From: Bacillus solimangrovi
GTDB taxonomy: Bacteria > Bacillota > Bacilli > Bacillales > Bacillaceae_N
Length of the DNA stretch: 64,000 nt
Assembly: GCF_001742425.1 (NCBI RefSeq)
Contig: NZ_MJEH01000008.1
Location: 16,617-80,616 of the forward strand
Direction: 5' to 3'
Shown piece after piece: positions 25,076 through 34,450 of the stretch. Under the pieces are notes generated by a model. The model was given only the letters and a program-made list of their open reading frames with translations, was not told where the DNA came from and ran no database searches. Position 1 is the stretch's first letter, and each line of letters begins with the position of its first letter. Position numbers and translations under genes: made by a program.

Positions 25076-26539
25076 TTATTGCACGCTATAAACATTTACG
25101 GTAAACGATTTTCCACCAGTATTCTTCGGATCTGCAATATACACTGAATCATTCTTAACTACTTCCGTATATGAACCATTTTTTAATGAATTAAAGATAA
25201 TTGGATCTGTTAAAATCGTTACATCCTCTTTCACACTAAAGCTAATTACATCACTTTTGTCATTTTCAGTAATTTCCCAATAGAGTTTTTCTGTATTTGA
25301 AGGGATGTCTTCTATTTTGAAATTGTTACTGGAACGATGCTTCTGTCCTGATTGTGGAGAACCTTCTGAGTCAATCGTAGCAATTAATGTCATATTGTCT
25401 GTGTTTGGCCCATCAAATACACTGCCTTCGTTAATACTTCTAATTATGTCAACGATATCAGTTTCGTGGAACCAATCCATCATAACAACATTTAGATTCG
25501 CATCAGACCATTCATCTTGAACCCAATTCGGAATTTCATTGTTTGCAAGTCTGACCAAATCATGTAGATTATCTACAGCTGTAGCTGAGAATGGATCAAA
25601 TCCACCTAAAACAGCATCAACAATGAGATCATCATCAGGCGTTAATACACCTTGAAGGACAAAGATTTTATTTTCACTCGCAGACGCAATACTTTCATCT
25701 AGCTTGTCCTTTAACACATCGACGTCTATCGTATTAGCCCAATCTGATTGCATATTCGTTTTCCGATCCCATATCCATGTTTGGAAATCATTAGCATACA
25801 GATTTCGTATATCTAACTCATCTGTATAACGTTGGTGATCTGTACCATATAGAACAATAACTCTTTTATTCTCACTCCATAACTGCTCTAGTGTAACATC
25901 TACACCATACGAAGGAGGAATTAATAAATCACCGAATGTATCTTGCAGTAAATCATTTAGATATTCATAGCTTGTTTCTGTCATCTCATAAAAATGTTGA
26001 AAATCTAAAATAACAATTTCTTTTTCATTCTCATCCAAAAATGCTTTCGTATCAGCAATAATTTCATCTACACCTTCACCATACAAGCCATGAAGAGTAC
26101 GTAAATTTGTTTCTTGAATTTGATAACTATCTAACACTGGTTGCCATACATTCGGCGCAACACGTAAATCAAGATAACGAATTCCTTCATCTAGTTGTTC
26201 TTCAATCGTTAAACCTTGTGTTTGTGACCAATCCGCTAGAATCGACTTTCCAACGTGTGCAGCTGTATTTTCCGTTATACTCTTTAAGTCCCAAAAATCA
26301 GGACCAGGGTCTCTTGGATCATTCGAATCATCCATCGTTGCAGTACCAGAATCATGTGTACCTGGTAAAACAATATCACGCAAAGCCTGTTTACTAAAAT
26401 CTGAATTAAACTCACTCACTTGTTCCATCCAATTCGAATTTGATTCTGCTGCAGTCACTACATGATTAGAACTCAAAACTGGTGAAAGTAAAAAAATAAT
26501 AACAAGTAATAATCGTAATAATTTCAAAGCTGACTTCAA
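25076..26539 (-). CDS. Secreted PI-PLC X-domain phosphodiesterase-like protein
   Basis: Exported protein of 487 residues; TTG start after GAGGAGG. Signal peptide about 1-30 (ending VTA). The catalytic domain has the bacterial PI-PLC pattern: first His in IVLPGTHDSGTA, IEEQLDEGIRYLDLRVAP, second His in RTLHGLYGEGVDE, and VILDFQHFYEM. C-terminal residues about 390-487 form a separate beta domain. Related secreted enzymes cleave phosphatidylinositol or GPI anchors, while some family members act on other phosphodiesters. It is monocistronic with a strong terminator. Substrate not determinable here. Confidence 0.88.
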   Translation of the reverse strand: MKSALKLLRLLLVIIFLLSPVLSSNHVVTAAESNSNWMEQVSEFNSDFSKQALRDIVLPGTHDSGTATMDDSNDPRDPGPDFWDLKSITENTAAHVGKSILADWSQTQGLTIEEQLDEGIRYLDLRVAPNVWQPVLDSYQIQETNLRTLHGLYGEGVDEIIADTKAFLDENEKEIVILDFQHFYEMTETSYEYLNDLLQDTFGDLLIPPSYGVDVTLEQLWSENKRVIVLYGTDHQRYTDELDIRNLYANDFQTWIWDRKTNMQSDWANTIDVDVLKDKLDESIASASENKIFVLQGVLTPDDDLIVDAVLGGFDPFSATAVDNLHDLVRLANNEIPNWVQDEWSDANLNVVMMDWFHETDIVDIIRSINEGSVFDGPNTDNMTLIATIDSEGSPQSGQKHRSSNNFKIEDIPSNTEKLYWEITENDKSDVISFSVKEDVTILTDPIIFNSLKNGSYTEVVKNDSVYIADPKNTGGKSFTVNVYSVQ

Positions 26540-26740
26540 TCTTCATGCCTCCTCTTTAATATAAACAAAGTTCTTTCACTATAACTTCAGAATCGACCCT
26601 CCTTTATCAGAATTTTCAAACATAATACTGTTCAATTATACCATTAAATTGATTAATCTATTATTTTCATATCTTAATTTTTATGTAAGTCGGTTTCTAT
26701 GAGACTTTACTTAACAGGCTGCTAAATAAACATAAAACAA

Positions 26741-26770
26741 AAAGAGTGATGCCATAGGACATCACTCTTT
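26741..26770 (-). terminator. Terminator of the two-cysteine micro-peptide gene
   Basis: AAAGAGTGATG (26741-26751) pairs with CATCACTCTTT (26760-26770), an 11-bp perfect stem; on the minus strand it is followed by TTGTTTTATG. It lies 32 bases after the peptide stop codon. Confidence 0.85.
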
Positions 26771-26802
26771 TAATTAACAAATAATTCCGTATAATCAAAA
26801 TA

Positions 26803-26934
26803 TCAATCTCCATCACAAGTCCATGCACCCTTACATGGGCGAGCTAAATCTTCACTAGCAGTAAACTGAGCCGCTCCAGCATATGCAGTAACAGCAACCG
26901 CAGTTACTAATAGAATTCTCTTAAGTTTGTTCAT
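26803..26934 (-). CDS. 43-residue secreted peptide with C-terminal two-cysteine loop
   Basis: A complete small gene: AGGAGGG six bases before ATG (26934), 43 codons, TGA at 26805-26803, then its own terminator. Residues 1-22 form a signal peptide (MNKLKRILLVTAVAVTAYAG). The exported tail ends RPCKGAWTCDGD, with Cys34 and Cys39 able to form a six-residue disulfide loop. It has the layout of pro-peptides for secreted signals or small bacteriocins, but I do not recognise it. A second peptide of the same layout occurs at 51990. No processing or immunity genes are adjacent. Confidence 0.72.
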   Translation of the reverse strand: MNKLKRILLVTAVAVTAYAGAAQFTASEDLARPCKGAWTCDGD

Positions 26935-27058
26935 CGTATTCCCTCCTTTCCAAAATACATTTTCGACACGTAAATTATTATACCTTCAAAAAAATGTATT
27001 TTTTTCTAAAAAAATACATTTTTATCTACTTTTTATTCAGAATAGAAATAAACCTGTT

Positions 27059-27637
27059 TTACTCTTCATCCGAAATTACCCACTCAACTTCCTCACTATT
27101 AACAAGTGACTCAATAGTTTTTAGATGGTTTGACTCACTTATAATCTGGTGATTTTCAAAATAGTTAGCATCTAAATCAAAATGAATAGTACTAACACTC
27201 GTCTGTTTCTCTCCGACTTCATTTGCAACAATTAATTTTATTTCGTATTCTCGCTTACCTCGACTTTCGCGCTCGTTTTCTAGCTTCAAACTTGATAAAT
27301 CATTTAAAATAGCCGCAATGATCTCGTTATCTTTAACTTGTAAATGAGCTACTTCCCGCTTATCACCAACAAGGTCATTAATCGTAATTTTAACTCTTTC
27401 AATAACTGCATCTTCATTAAGCTGATCGTCATATAACTTTGAAAATGATGTGTAATCCTCCTCAACCATTACAAAACTTGAAAAAATCAGCCCTAAAATT
27501 ATTACAGTGATTGTACTGAACAAGATTATCTTTTTTTTAATAAAAATACTCATCAGAAGCATAGCAAGACCAATAGCTAAAATAACGAAAATAAAATCTG
27601 AGAATATCAAAAATAAGCTGTCTAACAAACTATTCAT
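27059..27637 (-). CDS. Two-TM membrane protein of unknown function, paralog of the gene at 30105
   Basis: A 192-residue protein; ATG after AGGAGGGG. Two transmembrane segments (about 12-32 and 36-56) are followed by an extracellular domain of about 130 residues rich in charged beta/alpha elements (DYTSFSKLYDDQLNEDAV, ITINDLVGDKRE, ESNHLKTIESLVNSEEVEW). The 190-residue protein at 30105-30677 shares the same topology and these motifs, so the pair arose by duplication. Family not recognised. It lies downstream of a secreted-protein gene on the same strand, 65 bases apart. Confidence 0.75.
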   Translation of the reverse strand: MNSLLDSLFLIFSDFIFVILAIGLAMLLMSIFIKKKIILFSTITVIILGLIFSSFVMVEEDYTSFSKLYDDQLNEDAVIERVKITINDLVGDKREVAHLQVKDNEIIAAILNDLSSLKLENERESRGKREYEIKLIVANEVGEKQTSVSTIHFDLDANYFENHQIISESNHLKTIESLVNSEEVEWVISDEE

Positions 27638-27702
27638 TATTACCCCTCCTAAAATTTAGAAACTTATTATAATTGTTTAATGATTAACCAATTCTGCCAA
27701 CA

Positions 27703-28293
27703 CTAGTAAACTAATAAATTATGAGATGAAACGATACCATTTGATGTATATATCCCTGCAACATCTATCACATATGTACGAGCACTATCATTAAGTGATG
27801 CACTATACCCTGTTTGTGTCCAAATTCCACTAGTTGCTTTAGAAGAAATATCGTTAATTCCCGCGAATGATTGTCTGTCATTGACCTTATCAAGCTGTGT
27901 ATTAAATGAACCTGCAATGTTTACTGTAGAACTTACACTATTAACATTAGATGATTTTGACTTCATCTTACTAGTAGAACCACCAAAAAATGGAGTAGGT
28001 TCTTGTTCTTTATCAAATGTTAATTTTGCTCTATCAATTGCGAATTGTTCGAATTTTTCAGGTTCAATCCAATCTTCTTCAGCAAAATCATTAAAAGATA
28101 CAACCTTCAAAATCGCCTCTGGATACTCTTCCTTAACTTTTTCAATAATGTTTTCATATTGCTTGTAATACGCTTCTTTTTGCTCATGTGTCAATTCTAT
28201 AGAAGTTGCAGATGCTACTTTGCCATTTACAAATACGATAAGTATGACAGTTAGAACTGTAATAAAATTCATCATTCTACTATTATTCTTCAC
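27703..28293 (-). CDS. Secreted protein of unknown function
   Basis: A 196-residue exported protein; GTG start after GGGG. Signal peptide about 1-29 (ending ASA). A charged helical N-terminal half (EQKEAYYKQYENIIEKVKEEYPEA is one long helix) precedes a Ser-rich linker and a C-terminal beta-rich half (GIWTQTGYSASLNDSARTYVIDVAGIY). I do not recognise the family; similar small secreted proteins of unknown role occur in Bacillaceae. Probably co-transcribed with the downstream membrane protein. Confidence 0.7.
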   Translation of the reverse strand: MKNNSRMMNFITVLTVILIVFVNGKVASATSIELTHEQKEAYYKQYENIIEKVKEEYPEAILKVVSFNDFAEEDWIEPEKFEQFAIDRAKLTFDKEQEPTPFFGGSTSKMKSKSSNVNSVSSTVNIAGSFNTQLDKVNDRQSFAGINDISSKATSGIWTQTGYSASLNDSARTYVIDVAGIYTSNGIVSSHNLLVY

Positions 28294-28710
28294 ATTACGA
28301 CCCCTTTTTTTACATCATTAGTAAATAATAGACTATATTACATATAACGTAAAGATGCTCATAAAGAAAATCCATCTCTATTTAAAATTAAATAGTAAGA
28401 GATATGAACAGCTCGGAACTCTTCAATAACATTTCCTTAGTACCCAACTTTAGTAATATAGGGTAGTAATACGACCTTTAAACATACAGAAGAGACTTTC
28501 CAAAACCATAAATAATACATTTAAAGTCTAAAGAATTGTAAATCATTTCACCCGCACGAACTTTTCTCATTCTCTTAGACTTTGAGGTTCAAAAATTAAG
28601 AGTATATTCCACACATCAAATTAGTTATATTTACCAAAATGTAAATATACTGTAAAATTATCAACAGTTGTTATTCGACACTTTCAAAAATAACAAAGGA
28701 GCGATATTTC
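28294..28710. other. Divergent intergenic region upstream of ccsB with a palindrome
   Basis: About 417 AT-rich bases between divergent genes. A perfect palindrome TATATTTAC-CAAAAT-GTAAATATA lies at 28626-28649, about 60 bases before the ccsB start, a reasonable operator position. No other gene or RNA is evident. Confidence 0.5.
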
Positions 28711-29892
28711 ATGACTTTACTAAGCTTAAGTAGCAATCTACTATATATAGCTTTTTTTCTTTATCTGATAGCAACCATATTATTTGCTGGTTCAATTAAA
28801 AAGTCAGATCAAAAAAGCAAGAAAATCAACTTGTGGTCAAAACTAGGAATTACGATAACTATATTCGGCTTCTTTTCTCAACTAGGATTTTTTATTACTC
28901 GTTGGCTTGCTTCTGGGCATGCTCCAGTAAGTAATTTATTTGAGTTCACAACTTTTTTTGGAATGGGATTAGTCGGAGCATTCATCCTTTTCTACTTCAT
29001 TTATAGACTTCCTTTGTTAGGTGTTTTTGCTTTGCCAGTAGCTATATTACTGATCGCTTACGCAAGTATGTTTCCAACAGAGATCATGCCATTAATTCCT
29101 TCACTTCAAAGCCATTGGTTATATATTCATGTAACAACTGCCGCATTAGGGCAAGCTATACTGGCAATTAGCTTTATTACAGGTTTAATATATTTAGTCA
29201 AACATGTTGATCAAACTAAACCAAGCCATAAAACATTTTGGTTAGAAGCTATTATGTTCACGTTGATCTGTACACTATCTTTTGCTATCGTTTCAACGCT
29301 ATTTTCTTCACTAGATTATGAGGTTACTTTAAATTGGGTTGATAAGAATGGGATAGATTCCGAGTTTTCATATACGTTGCCTCCATTGATTGGTCCAAAC
29401 CAAGGGGAAAGTATTTCTAAGGATGTAATGGACCCTTTGGTAACATCACCAGTAATTATTAATGCTAAAAAATTAAACTCTGTAGCTTGGTCAGTCATAG
29501 TTGGTATATTCATTTATGGATTTATAAGACTTATAACGAGGAAAAGGGTTGCTGCAATATTAAATCCGCTAGCACGTAAAGTTAGTTCTGATTTAGTAGA
29601 TGAGATCAGTTACCGTTCTGTATTAATTGGCTTTCCAATCTTCACTCTTGGTGCTTTAATATTCGCTATGATATGGGCACAAATTGCTTGGACTCGTTTC
29701 TGGGGATGGGATCCTAAAGAAGTATGGGCCTTAATTACATGGCTCTTCTACGCTGCATTTCTTCATCTAAGATTATCTAAAAACTGGCATGGAGAGAAGT
29801 CAGCATGGCTAGCTGTTATAGGGTTTGCAATCATTATGTTTAACTTAATCTTCGTTAACCTTGTCATAGCAGGCTTGCATTCATATGCATAA
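28711..29892 (+). CDS. ccsB: Cytochrome c biogenesis protein CcsB/CcsA family
   Basis: Polytopic membrane protein of 393 residues that in system II cytochrome c maturation handles heme across the membrane. The tryptophan-rich heme-handling motif [20 protein letters not shown] lies near residue 335; several conserved His remain ([23 protein letters not shown]). ATG follows AAAGGAG. It stands alone, without the partner ResB/Ccs1 gene that normally accompanies it, so the partner must be elsewhere or this is a stand-alone CcsA-like protein. A palindrome upstream may be an operator. Confidence 0.88.
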   Translation: MTLLSLSSNLLYIAFFLYLIATILFAGSIKKSDQKSKKINLWSKLGITITIFGFFSQLGFFITRWLASGHAPVSNLFEFTTFFGMGLVGAFILFYFIYRLPLLGVFALPVAILLIAYASMFPTEIMPLIPSLQSHWLYIHVTTAALGQAILAISFITGLIYLVKHVDQTKPSHKTFWLEAIMFTLICTLSFAIVSTLFSSLDYEVTLNWVDKNGIDSEFSYTLPPLIGPNQGESISKDVMDPLVTSPVIINAKKLNSVAWSVIVGIFIYGFIRLITRKRVAAILNPLARKVSSDLVDEISYRSVLIGFPIFTLGALIFAMIWAQIAWTRFWGWDPKEVWALITWLFYAAFLHLRLSKNWHGEKSAWLAVIGFAIIMFNLIFVNLVIAGLHSYA

Positions 29893-30015
29893 TTAATAGA
29901 AAAATCATGAAGACATAGTGATTGTTCGTAAAAATTAAACATCACAGTTATAACTATCACAATCTTAAAGAATAATATGAATAAGCAAGAAAAGTAAGGT
30001 TAAAAAAATTTATAT

Positions 30016-30075
30016 AAAGTGAAATTTTCATCAGTGGAGTATTCCTTCACCCTCCACTGATGGTTAGTTGAAACG
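30016..30075 (+). repeat. Dispersed hairpin repeat, full copy
   Basis: AAAGTGAAATTTT, stem CATCAGTGGAG (30029-30039) with CTCCACTGATG (30052-30062), then GTTAGTTGAAACG. Flanks and loop (TATTCCTTCA) match the copy at 34451, while the stem differs with paired changes. It lies between convergent genes. Confidence 0.8.
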
Positions 30076-30104
30076 TTATAAAAATTCAACTTAACTAATC
30101 TAGC

Positions 30105-30677
30105 TTACTCCTCAGCAAAAAACTTCCACTCAACCTCCTCACTATCTATAAGAGATTCAATTGTCTCTAAATGATTTGACTCACTTGTTATTTTATAAAT
30201 GTCAAGATAGTTATTATCGAGATCGAAGTTAATCGTACTGATGATATTGTGTTTCTCTCCAACCTCATTTTCAACAAGAATCCGAATCATGTATTCTCTA
30301 AACATGCCTCCTATATTACGATCTTTTTTCAGTTTCATGCTTGAAAAGTCTTCTAAAATACTTTTGATGATTGCTTCATCTTCTATTTCTACACTAGCTA
30401 TAGTCTCTGGCATATTACTAGAAAGGTCATTTATCTCGATTGTTATGCTCTTTACAATCGTACCTTCATTAAGCCTCTCTTCATAAAGCTTAGGAAATGT
30501 TGTGTAATCCGTTTGCGCTACAGCGATGAATGTTCCAATTACGAGAATAGTCATTACAATAGACAATGTTTTAATATTTTTTATTACTGTACTAATAAGT
30601 AGTGTACCAAGACCAATTGCAACTATGATTAGAAATAAGTCAAAGTAAACCCATAAGAAATTTAACAAGTTACGCAT
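30105..30677 (-). CDS. Two-TM membrane protein of unknown function, paralog of the gene at 27059
   Basis: A 190-residue protein; ATG after GAGGTGAGG. Two hydrophobic segments (about 13-33 and 37-54) are followed by an extracellular domain with the same motifs as the 27059 gene (DYTTFPKLYEERLNEGT, ESNHLETIESLIDSEEVEW). Unlike its paralog it has no secreted-protein gene upstream on the same strand. Family not recognised. The two copies flank ccsB and a secreted-protein gene. Confidence 0.75.
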   Translation of the reverse strand: MRNLLNFLWVYFDLFLIIVAIGLGTLLISTVIKNIKTLSIVMTILVIGTFIAVAQTDYTTFPKLYEERLNEGTIVKSITIEINDLSSNMPETIASVEIEDEAIIKSILEDFSSMKLKKDRNIGGMFREYMIRILVENEVGEKHNIISTINFDLDNNYLDIYKITSESNHLETIESLIDSEEVEWKFFAEE

Positions 30678-30864
30678 TACCTCACCTCTGTTTTATCTAA
30701 CTGATCAATGAACCTAGTTTCTTTTCCCACTATAATATCTCCTACATTATCAATTTTTGTTAAAATATATAATATATCGAATTTAATAACATTATATAAT
30801 AAACACATTAGAATAAATTTTTTTAGAAGTATACTTTAATTTTTCGTTTTTAAGGTGGAGGAAA

Positions 30865-31425
30865 TTGAAGAAGTATAAAATTATCTTATTAGTAGCAATT
30901 GTACTTACTTTAGGAATCTGCACATTTATGATCTATGAGAAAACTTTCAAACCTACATCACAAAGTATGGGTTTAACAAAAATATATAAAACTGTCTCAG
31001 AAATTAGTAATGATTCAGAACTTGTTATAAAAGCAAGCATATCCAATCATTATGAAGAGAATGAAAGATATTTATCATCTGATCAAAAAAAAGAAGAACG
31101 GATATATGATGTAGAAATTATAACCATTTATCAAAACTTAACAAGTAAAGAGATTGCAGAAGGAGATGTTATACGTTTAGCACATACGGTAGAAATCTAT
31201 ATAAATGAGCAGCCTATTTCCCAAATAGAAGGCTTTGGAATAGACATAAAAGAAGGTCATTATCTTCTATTCTTAAATTCCTATACTGATAAGAACACTG
31301 GTGAAGTTGTTTATGTACAAAACCCGAAACATATGTATAAAAAAACATGGTGGAAATTTAGAAATATTGCTAGTAAAGAACTTCCAAAAATATCGGAGAA
31401 AGAAGTTATGGATGCAATAAAATAG
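30865..31425 (+). CDS. Membrane-anchored extracytoplasmic protein of unknown function
   Basis: A 186-residue protein with TTG start after GGTGGAGG. One N-terminal transmembrane or uncleaved signal segment (about 5-24) precedes a globular part. ELVIKASISNHYEE, DVEIITIYQNL, IEGFGIDIKEGHYLLFLN resemble secreted Bacillaceae lipoprotein-like domains that bind or carry unknown ligands, but no lipobox is present. Monocistronic and convergent with the ABC operon. Confidence 0.65.
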   Translation: MKKYKIILLVAIVLTLGICTFMIYEKTFKPTSQSMGLTKIYKTVSEISNDSELVIKASISNHYEENERYLSSDQKKEERIYDVEIITIYQNLTSKEIAEGDVIRLAHTVEIYINEQPISQIEGFGIDIKEGHYLLFLNSYTDKNTGEVVYVQNPKHMYKKTWWKFRNIASKELPKISEKEVMDAIK

Positions 31426-31494
31426 AAGTAATTCAACATCTATTCTTATTCTGTCTTACTAAAGTGATATTATCAAAACCAAAAAGATTTTAAA

Positions 31495-31525
31495 AATAAA
31501 AAAAGGTTGAGTTCCTACTCAACCT
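31495..31525 (-). terminator. Terminator of the LytTR/ABC transporter operon
   Basis: AGGTTGAG (31504-31511) pairs with CTCAACCT (31518-31525); on the minus strand the stem is followed by TTTTTTTATTTTTA. It lies 32 bases past the permease stop. Confidence 0.85.
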
Positions 31526-31556
31526 AACAAGCTTCCTAATATGTTCGCATATATTG

Positions 31557-32432
31557 TCATTTATTCTGCTTATTAAATGTCACCATTGATACTGCAATGA
31601 ACAATATCATTGAAATAATAATAATCCATATACTAGTTGAATAATTTATCAATTGGTTATTCATTTTATAGACAACACCAAGATGTAGCTTATATTCAAG
31701 AACTTGTTCAGGTCTAGCATGTTGAAAAACTTTTTGGATAGAATCTTCCATTAACACTTGTCTAAATAAAACGGATATATGACTGACTGGAAAATACATG
31801 ATGAGATGTTGAACAGCATTTGGTAAACTACCAATTGGAACGTACACACCACACAAGAAACCAATGGATGTACCGACAATTGTGCTTAGTGTTGAAAATG
31901 CATTTTGTGAATGAATGAAAAGGACTAATAATAAATTAATTGCACTTGCTAGAGCAACTAATAGGATGATAATGCCCAATACCTTCATTAAATTCACCAA
32001 ACTTAGCATTGCACTACCTGTTAGCAAAAGAAATAATTCACAGCCTATTAATGCAACTAATGAGTTAAATAAACCAATAATAAATGCATTAACAACATAG
32101 CTTAACTGAATTTTAACTCTAGAAATTGGGGCTATTAAGAAATCAGACATTTTTTTACTCTCTTTATCTCTCACCATGATTCCAAAAGCACCTAAAGTTG
32201 ATGTCACTGCTGTAATTGTTAATAACCCAGCAACCATCCACTCATTTACCATTGATTTTACTGCTTGTGACGAGCCCACGATCTGTTCAACGTGATCGAT
32301 TTGTGTCTTCTGTAAAAAAACTGCATATAAAAGGATCACAATACCAACAGACAATAACGATAGAAGCACTAGTGTTCGATCACGACGGAAAATTTTATTG
32401 TTTCTATTCGTTAAATGTACTAAAACACTCAT
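31557..32432 (-). CDS. ABC-2 type transporter permease
   Basis: A 291-residue membrane protein with about six transmembrane segments, the permease of a type ABC-2 exporter. ATG at 32432 has GAGAGGAG in front and begins one base after the ATPase stop codon. A longer reading frame reaching into the ATPase gene is only overlap. Conserved elements include EWMVAGLLTI and DFLIAPISRVKI, which are typical of drug or lantibiotic/lipid exporters. Its role follows from the LytTR regulator and DUF3021 gene upstream. Confidence 0.88.
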   Translation of the reverse strand: MSVLVHLTNRNNKIFRRDRTLVLLSLLSVGIVILLYAVFLQKTQIDHVEQIVGSSQAVKSMVNEWMVAGLLTITAVTSTLGAFGIMVRDKESKKMSDFLIAPISRVKIQLSYVVNAFIIGLFNSLVALIGCELFLLLTGSAMLSLVNLMKVLGIIILLVALASAINLLLVLFIHSQNAFSTLSTIVGTSIGFLCGVYVPIGSLPNAVQHLIMYFPVSHISVLFRQVLMEDSIQKVFQHARPEQVLEYKLHLGVVYKMNNQLINYSTSIWIIIISMILFIAVSMVTFNKQNK

Positions 32433-32433
32433 T

Positions 32434-33357
32434 TTATGAAACTCCTCTCTCTTCAATAATGTTAATGAACACATCTTCCATACTTCCTTTAACGACCTCA
32501 AATGACTCAATATTTCCGTCTAGTTGCTTCAATATCTCATATGCTTCTATCGTTGAATTTAAGTGAAAGTGATAAGCAGATTTGTCTAGCATATAGGAGT
32601 ACTTGTTCTCCTTTAACCAAACATCTGCATTAAACGTAGACTTAAATGAGATTGTTAATCTGTCATATGCAAAGTGGTCCTTTAATTGTTCAGGTGTACC
32701 CTCCGAAATGATGCTGCCATCTTTTAATACAACGACTTGATCAGCTACCACAGCTTCTTCTAAGTAATGTGTTGTTAAAAAAATCGTCATATTCGTTTCC
32801 TGTTTTAATCTTTTAATTGCATCCCAAACTAAAATACGTGTTTTCGGATCTAATCCAGTAGTTGGTTCATCAAGAAATAAAATCTTAGGTTTATGAATTA
32901 AAGCTCTAGCAATGTCTGCTCTTCTTCTTTGCCCTCCAGATAATGATTTGTATTTCCTATTTTTGATATCATCTAATTTCAAATATTCTGAAACAAATTG
33001 GTAGTTTTCGTGAAGTTGTTTTTTACTTAAACGATAATAATAGCCTCTAGTTATGATATTTTCAAAAACAGTCAAACAATCATCTAACAAGCTATCTTGA
33101 AATACAACACCAATTTTATTCCTGATTTCTTCATTGCTTTCATCGAGCTTATAGCCATCAATATATACAGTGCCTGATGTTTTTTTTAATAACGTACATA
33201 AGATATCAATTGTGGTTGATTTCCCTGCACCGTTCGTCCCAAGAAATGCAAACAAATCACCTTTTTGAACAGAAAATGATATTCCTTTTACTACATGAAA
33301 TTGGTTATACGTTTTTTGTAGATTGCTCACTTGAATGATTCCTTCTGTCTGCACCAC
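32434..33357 (-). CDS. ABC transporter ATP-binding protein
   Basis: ATPase of an ABC-2 exporter, about 307 residues. Walker A GTNGAGKST, Q-loop VFQDSLLDDCLT, signature LSGGQRRRADIARAL, Walker B ILFLDEPTTGLDP and the H-loop (TTHYLEEA) are all present. The GTG at 33357 fits AGAGG spacing better than the upstream GTG at 33363; both are possible. A C-terminal extension of about 80 residues is typical of the DrrA-like/NatA-like class. The permease follows immediately. Confidence 0.9.
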   Translation of the reverse strand: MVQTEGIIQVSNLQKTYNQFHVVKGISFSVQKGDLFAFLGTNGAGKSTTIDILCTLLKKTSGTVYIDGYKLDESNEEIRNKIGVVFQDSLLDDCLTVFENIITRGYYYRLSKKQLHENYQFVSEYLKLDDIKNRKYKSLSGGQRRRADIARALIHKPKILFLDEPTTGLDPKTRILVWDAIKRLKQETNMTIFLTTHYLEEAVVADQVVVLKDGSIISEGTPEQLKDHFAYDRLTISFKSTFNADVWLKENKYSYMLDKSAYHFHLNSTIEAYEILKQLDGNIESFEVVKGSMEDVFINIIEERGVS

Positions 33358-33375
33358 ATTCACCTCTTTGTCATT

Positions 33376-33789
33376 TTATTTTAATTGCTTATTAATTTCT
33401 TTCACATCTCGCAAATTTGCCCAATAGATTGCCACATATATGATCAGATAAATAATGAATTGAATCAAAATAAACATAAGAAAACCAACAGGTTCTTCTA
33501 CTGGATTGTCATACCAATTCCCAACTGCTCCACAGATAAGGACAAGTGTTAAGATAACAACATAGTGTATCGCTAATTTACTTAGAAACGACATACGGTC
33601 ATTTTGAAAAACAAGTGAAGCAAGACCACATCCTATCCCTAAACTAACAGCTAACAAACACTCTAATAGAAGCTCTTGACCATTAAGCGTTCGAGTTGGA
33701 TTATTTAATAAAACAATCGTAATGATGATGTAAGAAGCGCTTAAACCAATCAACGCTCCTAGTAGTGCATGTTGTATGATATTCCTCAT
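33376..33789 (-). CDS. DUF3021 family membrane protein
   Basis: A 137-residue protein with four transmembrane segments, DUF3021 type. Such proteins are the usual partner of a LytTR DNA-binding protein and appear to restrain it at the membrane (LytTR regulatory systems). The ATG overlaps the LytTR stop (TAATG), and the ABC genes follow 19 bases later. It has no catalytic motif. Confidence 0.85.
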   Translation of the reverse strand: MRNIIQHALLGALIGLSASYIIITIVLLNNPTRTLNGQELLLECLLAVSLGIGCGLASLVFQNDRMSFLSKLAIHYVVILTLVLICGAVGNWYDNPVEEPVGFLMFILIQFIIYLIIYVAIYWANLRDVKEINKQLK

Positions 33790-34238
33790 TACTTCTCCCT
33801 CCCAATTCCTAACTTTTTCTTCAAAGCTTTCAAATACATACGGCTAACATGAGCGGTTGTACCATTGTCCATCACAAGCTGCATCATTCCTACCTTTTTC
33901 ATTTCCATAAAGGAAATTTTAGACACATTTACAAGTGTTGATTTATTTACGCGGACAAAATCTTGTTCAAACAACTCTTCTAGTTCATACAGCTTTCTCT
34001 TTGATTCATATTCATCCTCATCAGTTTGAAAATAAACTTTTGCTCCTTCTGAATACATAAAGTAAATATCCAAGGGCTTCAACATGTAAATTTGTTGCTG
34101 TGAATACCCATCAATTACTTCTGTATTCGTAGATTTTAATTTCTTCATAAGTTGATCAATCGTATTCGTATAAGCATTCGTATGAATCTGTACTTCAGTT
34201 TCTTTATTTTTCTCATCAATAAATAATTTAATTTGCAT
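33789..34238 (-). CDS. LytTR-type transcriptional regulator
   Basis: A 149-residue DNA-binding protein. GGGTGGGAG precedes the chosen ATG (34238). The C-terminal LytTR domain has DIYFMYSEGAKVYFQTDEDEY, LEELFEQDFVRVNKSTLVNVSKI and the closing GTTAHVSRMYLKALKKKLG pattern. No receiver domain is present, as in cell-envelope stress LytTR regulators that are controlled by a membrane partner. It starts a four-gene operon with DUF3021 and an ABC-2 exporter and probably controls its own operon. Confidence 0.9.
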   Translation of the reverse strand: MQIKLFIDEKNKETEVQIHTNAYTNTIDQLMKKLKSTNTEVIDGYSQQQIYMLKPLDIYFMYSEGAKVYFQTDEDEYESKRKLYELEELFEQDFVRVNKSTLVNVSKISFMEMKKVGMMQLVMDNGTTAHVSRMYLKALKKKLGIGREK

Positions 34239-34401
34239 ATGCATCTCCCACCCTTTAAACATAATATAACATCTAAATTTTGTTAAAATTGGTTTTATTT
34301 CATATGCGGTCAAAATTGCAAGGTAAGTAGTTCAATACTGTTGATGACTGGTCCATCACTATAAATAAAAAAGCTTAATTCACCTTAAAATGAAAAATCA
34401 C

Positions 34402-34437
34402 AAAAAAAGAACCCTTAATCTAAAAATAGATTAAAGG
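34402..34437 (-). terminator. Terminator in the mqo-LytTR gap
   Basis: CCTTAATCT (34413-34421) pairs with AGATTAAAGG (34428-34437) around a loop of A/T; on the minus strand it is followed by TTCTTTTTTT. It lies about 150 bases past the mqo stop, with a hairpin repeat between, and is the likely end of the mqo transcript. The rest of the gap 34239-34586 holds the promoter of the LytTR operon. Confidence 0.75.
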
Positions 34438-34450
34438 TATCATCATTCAT

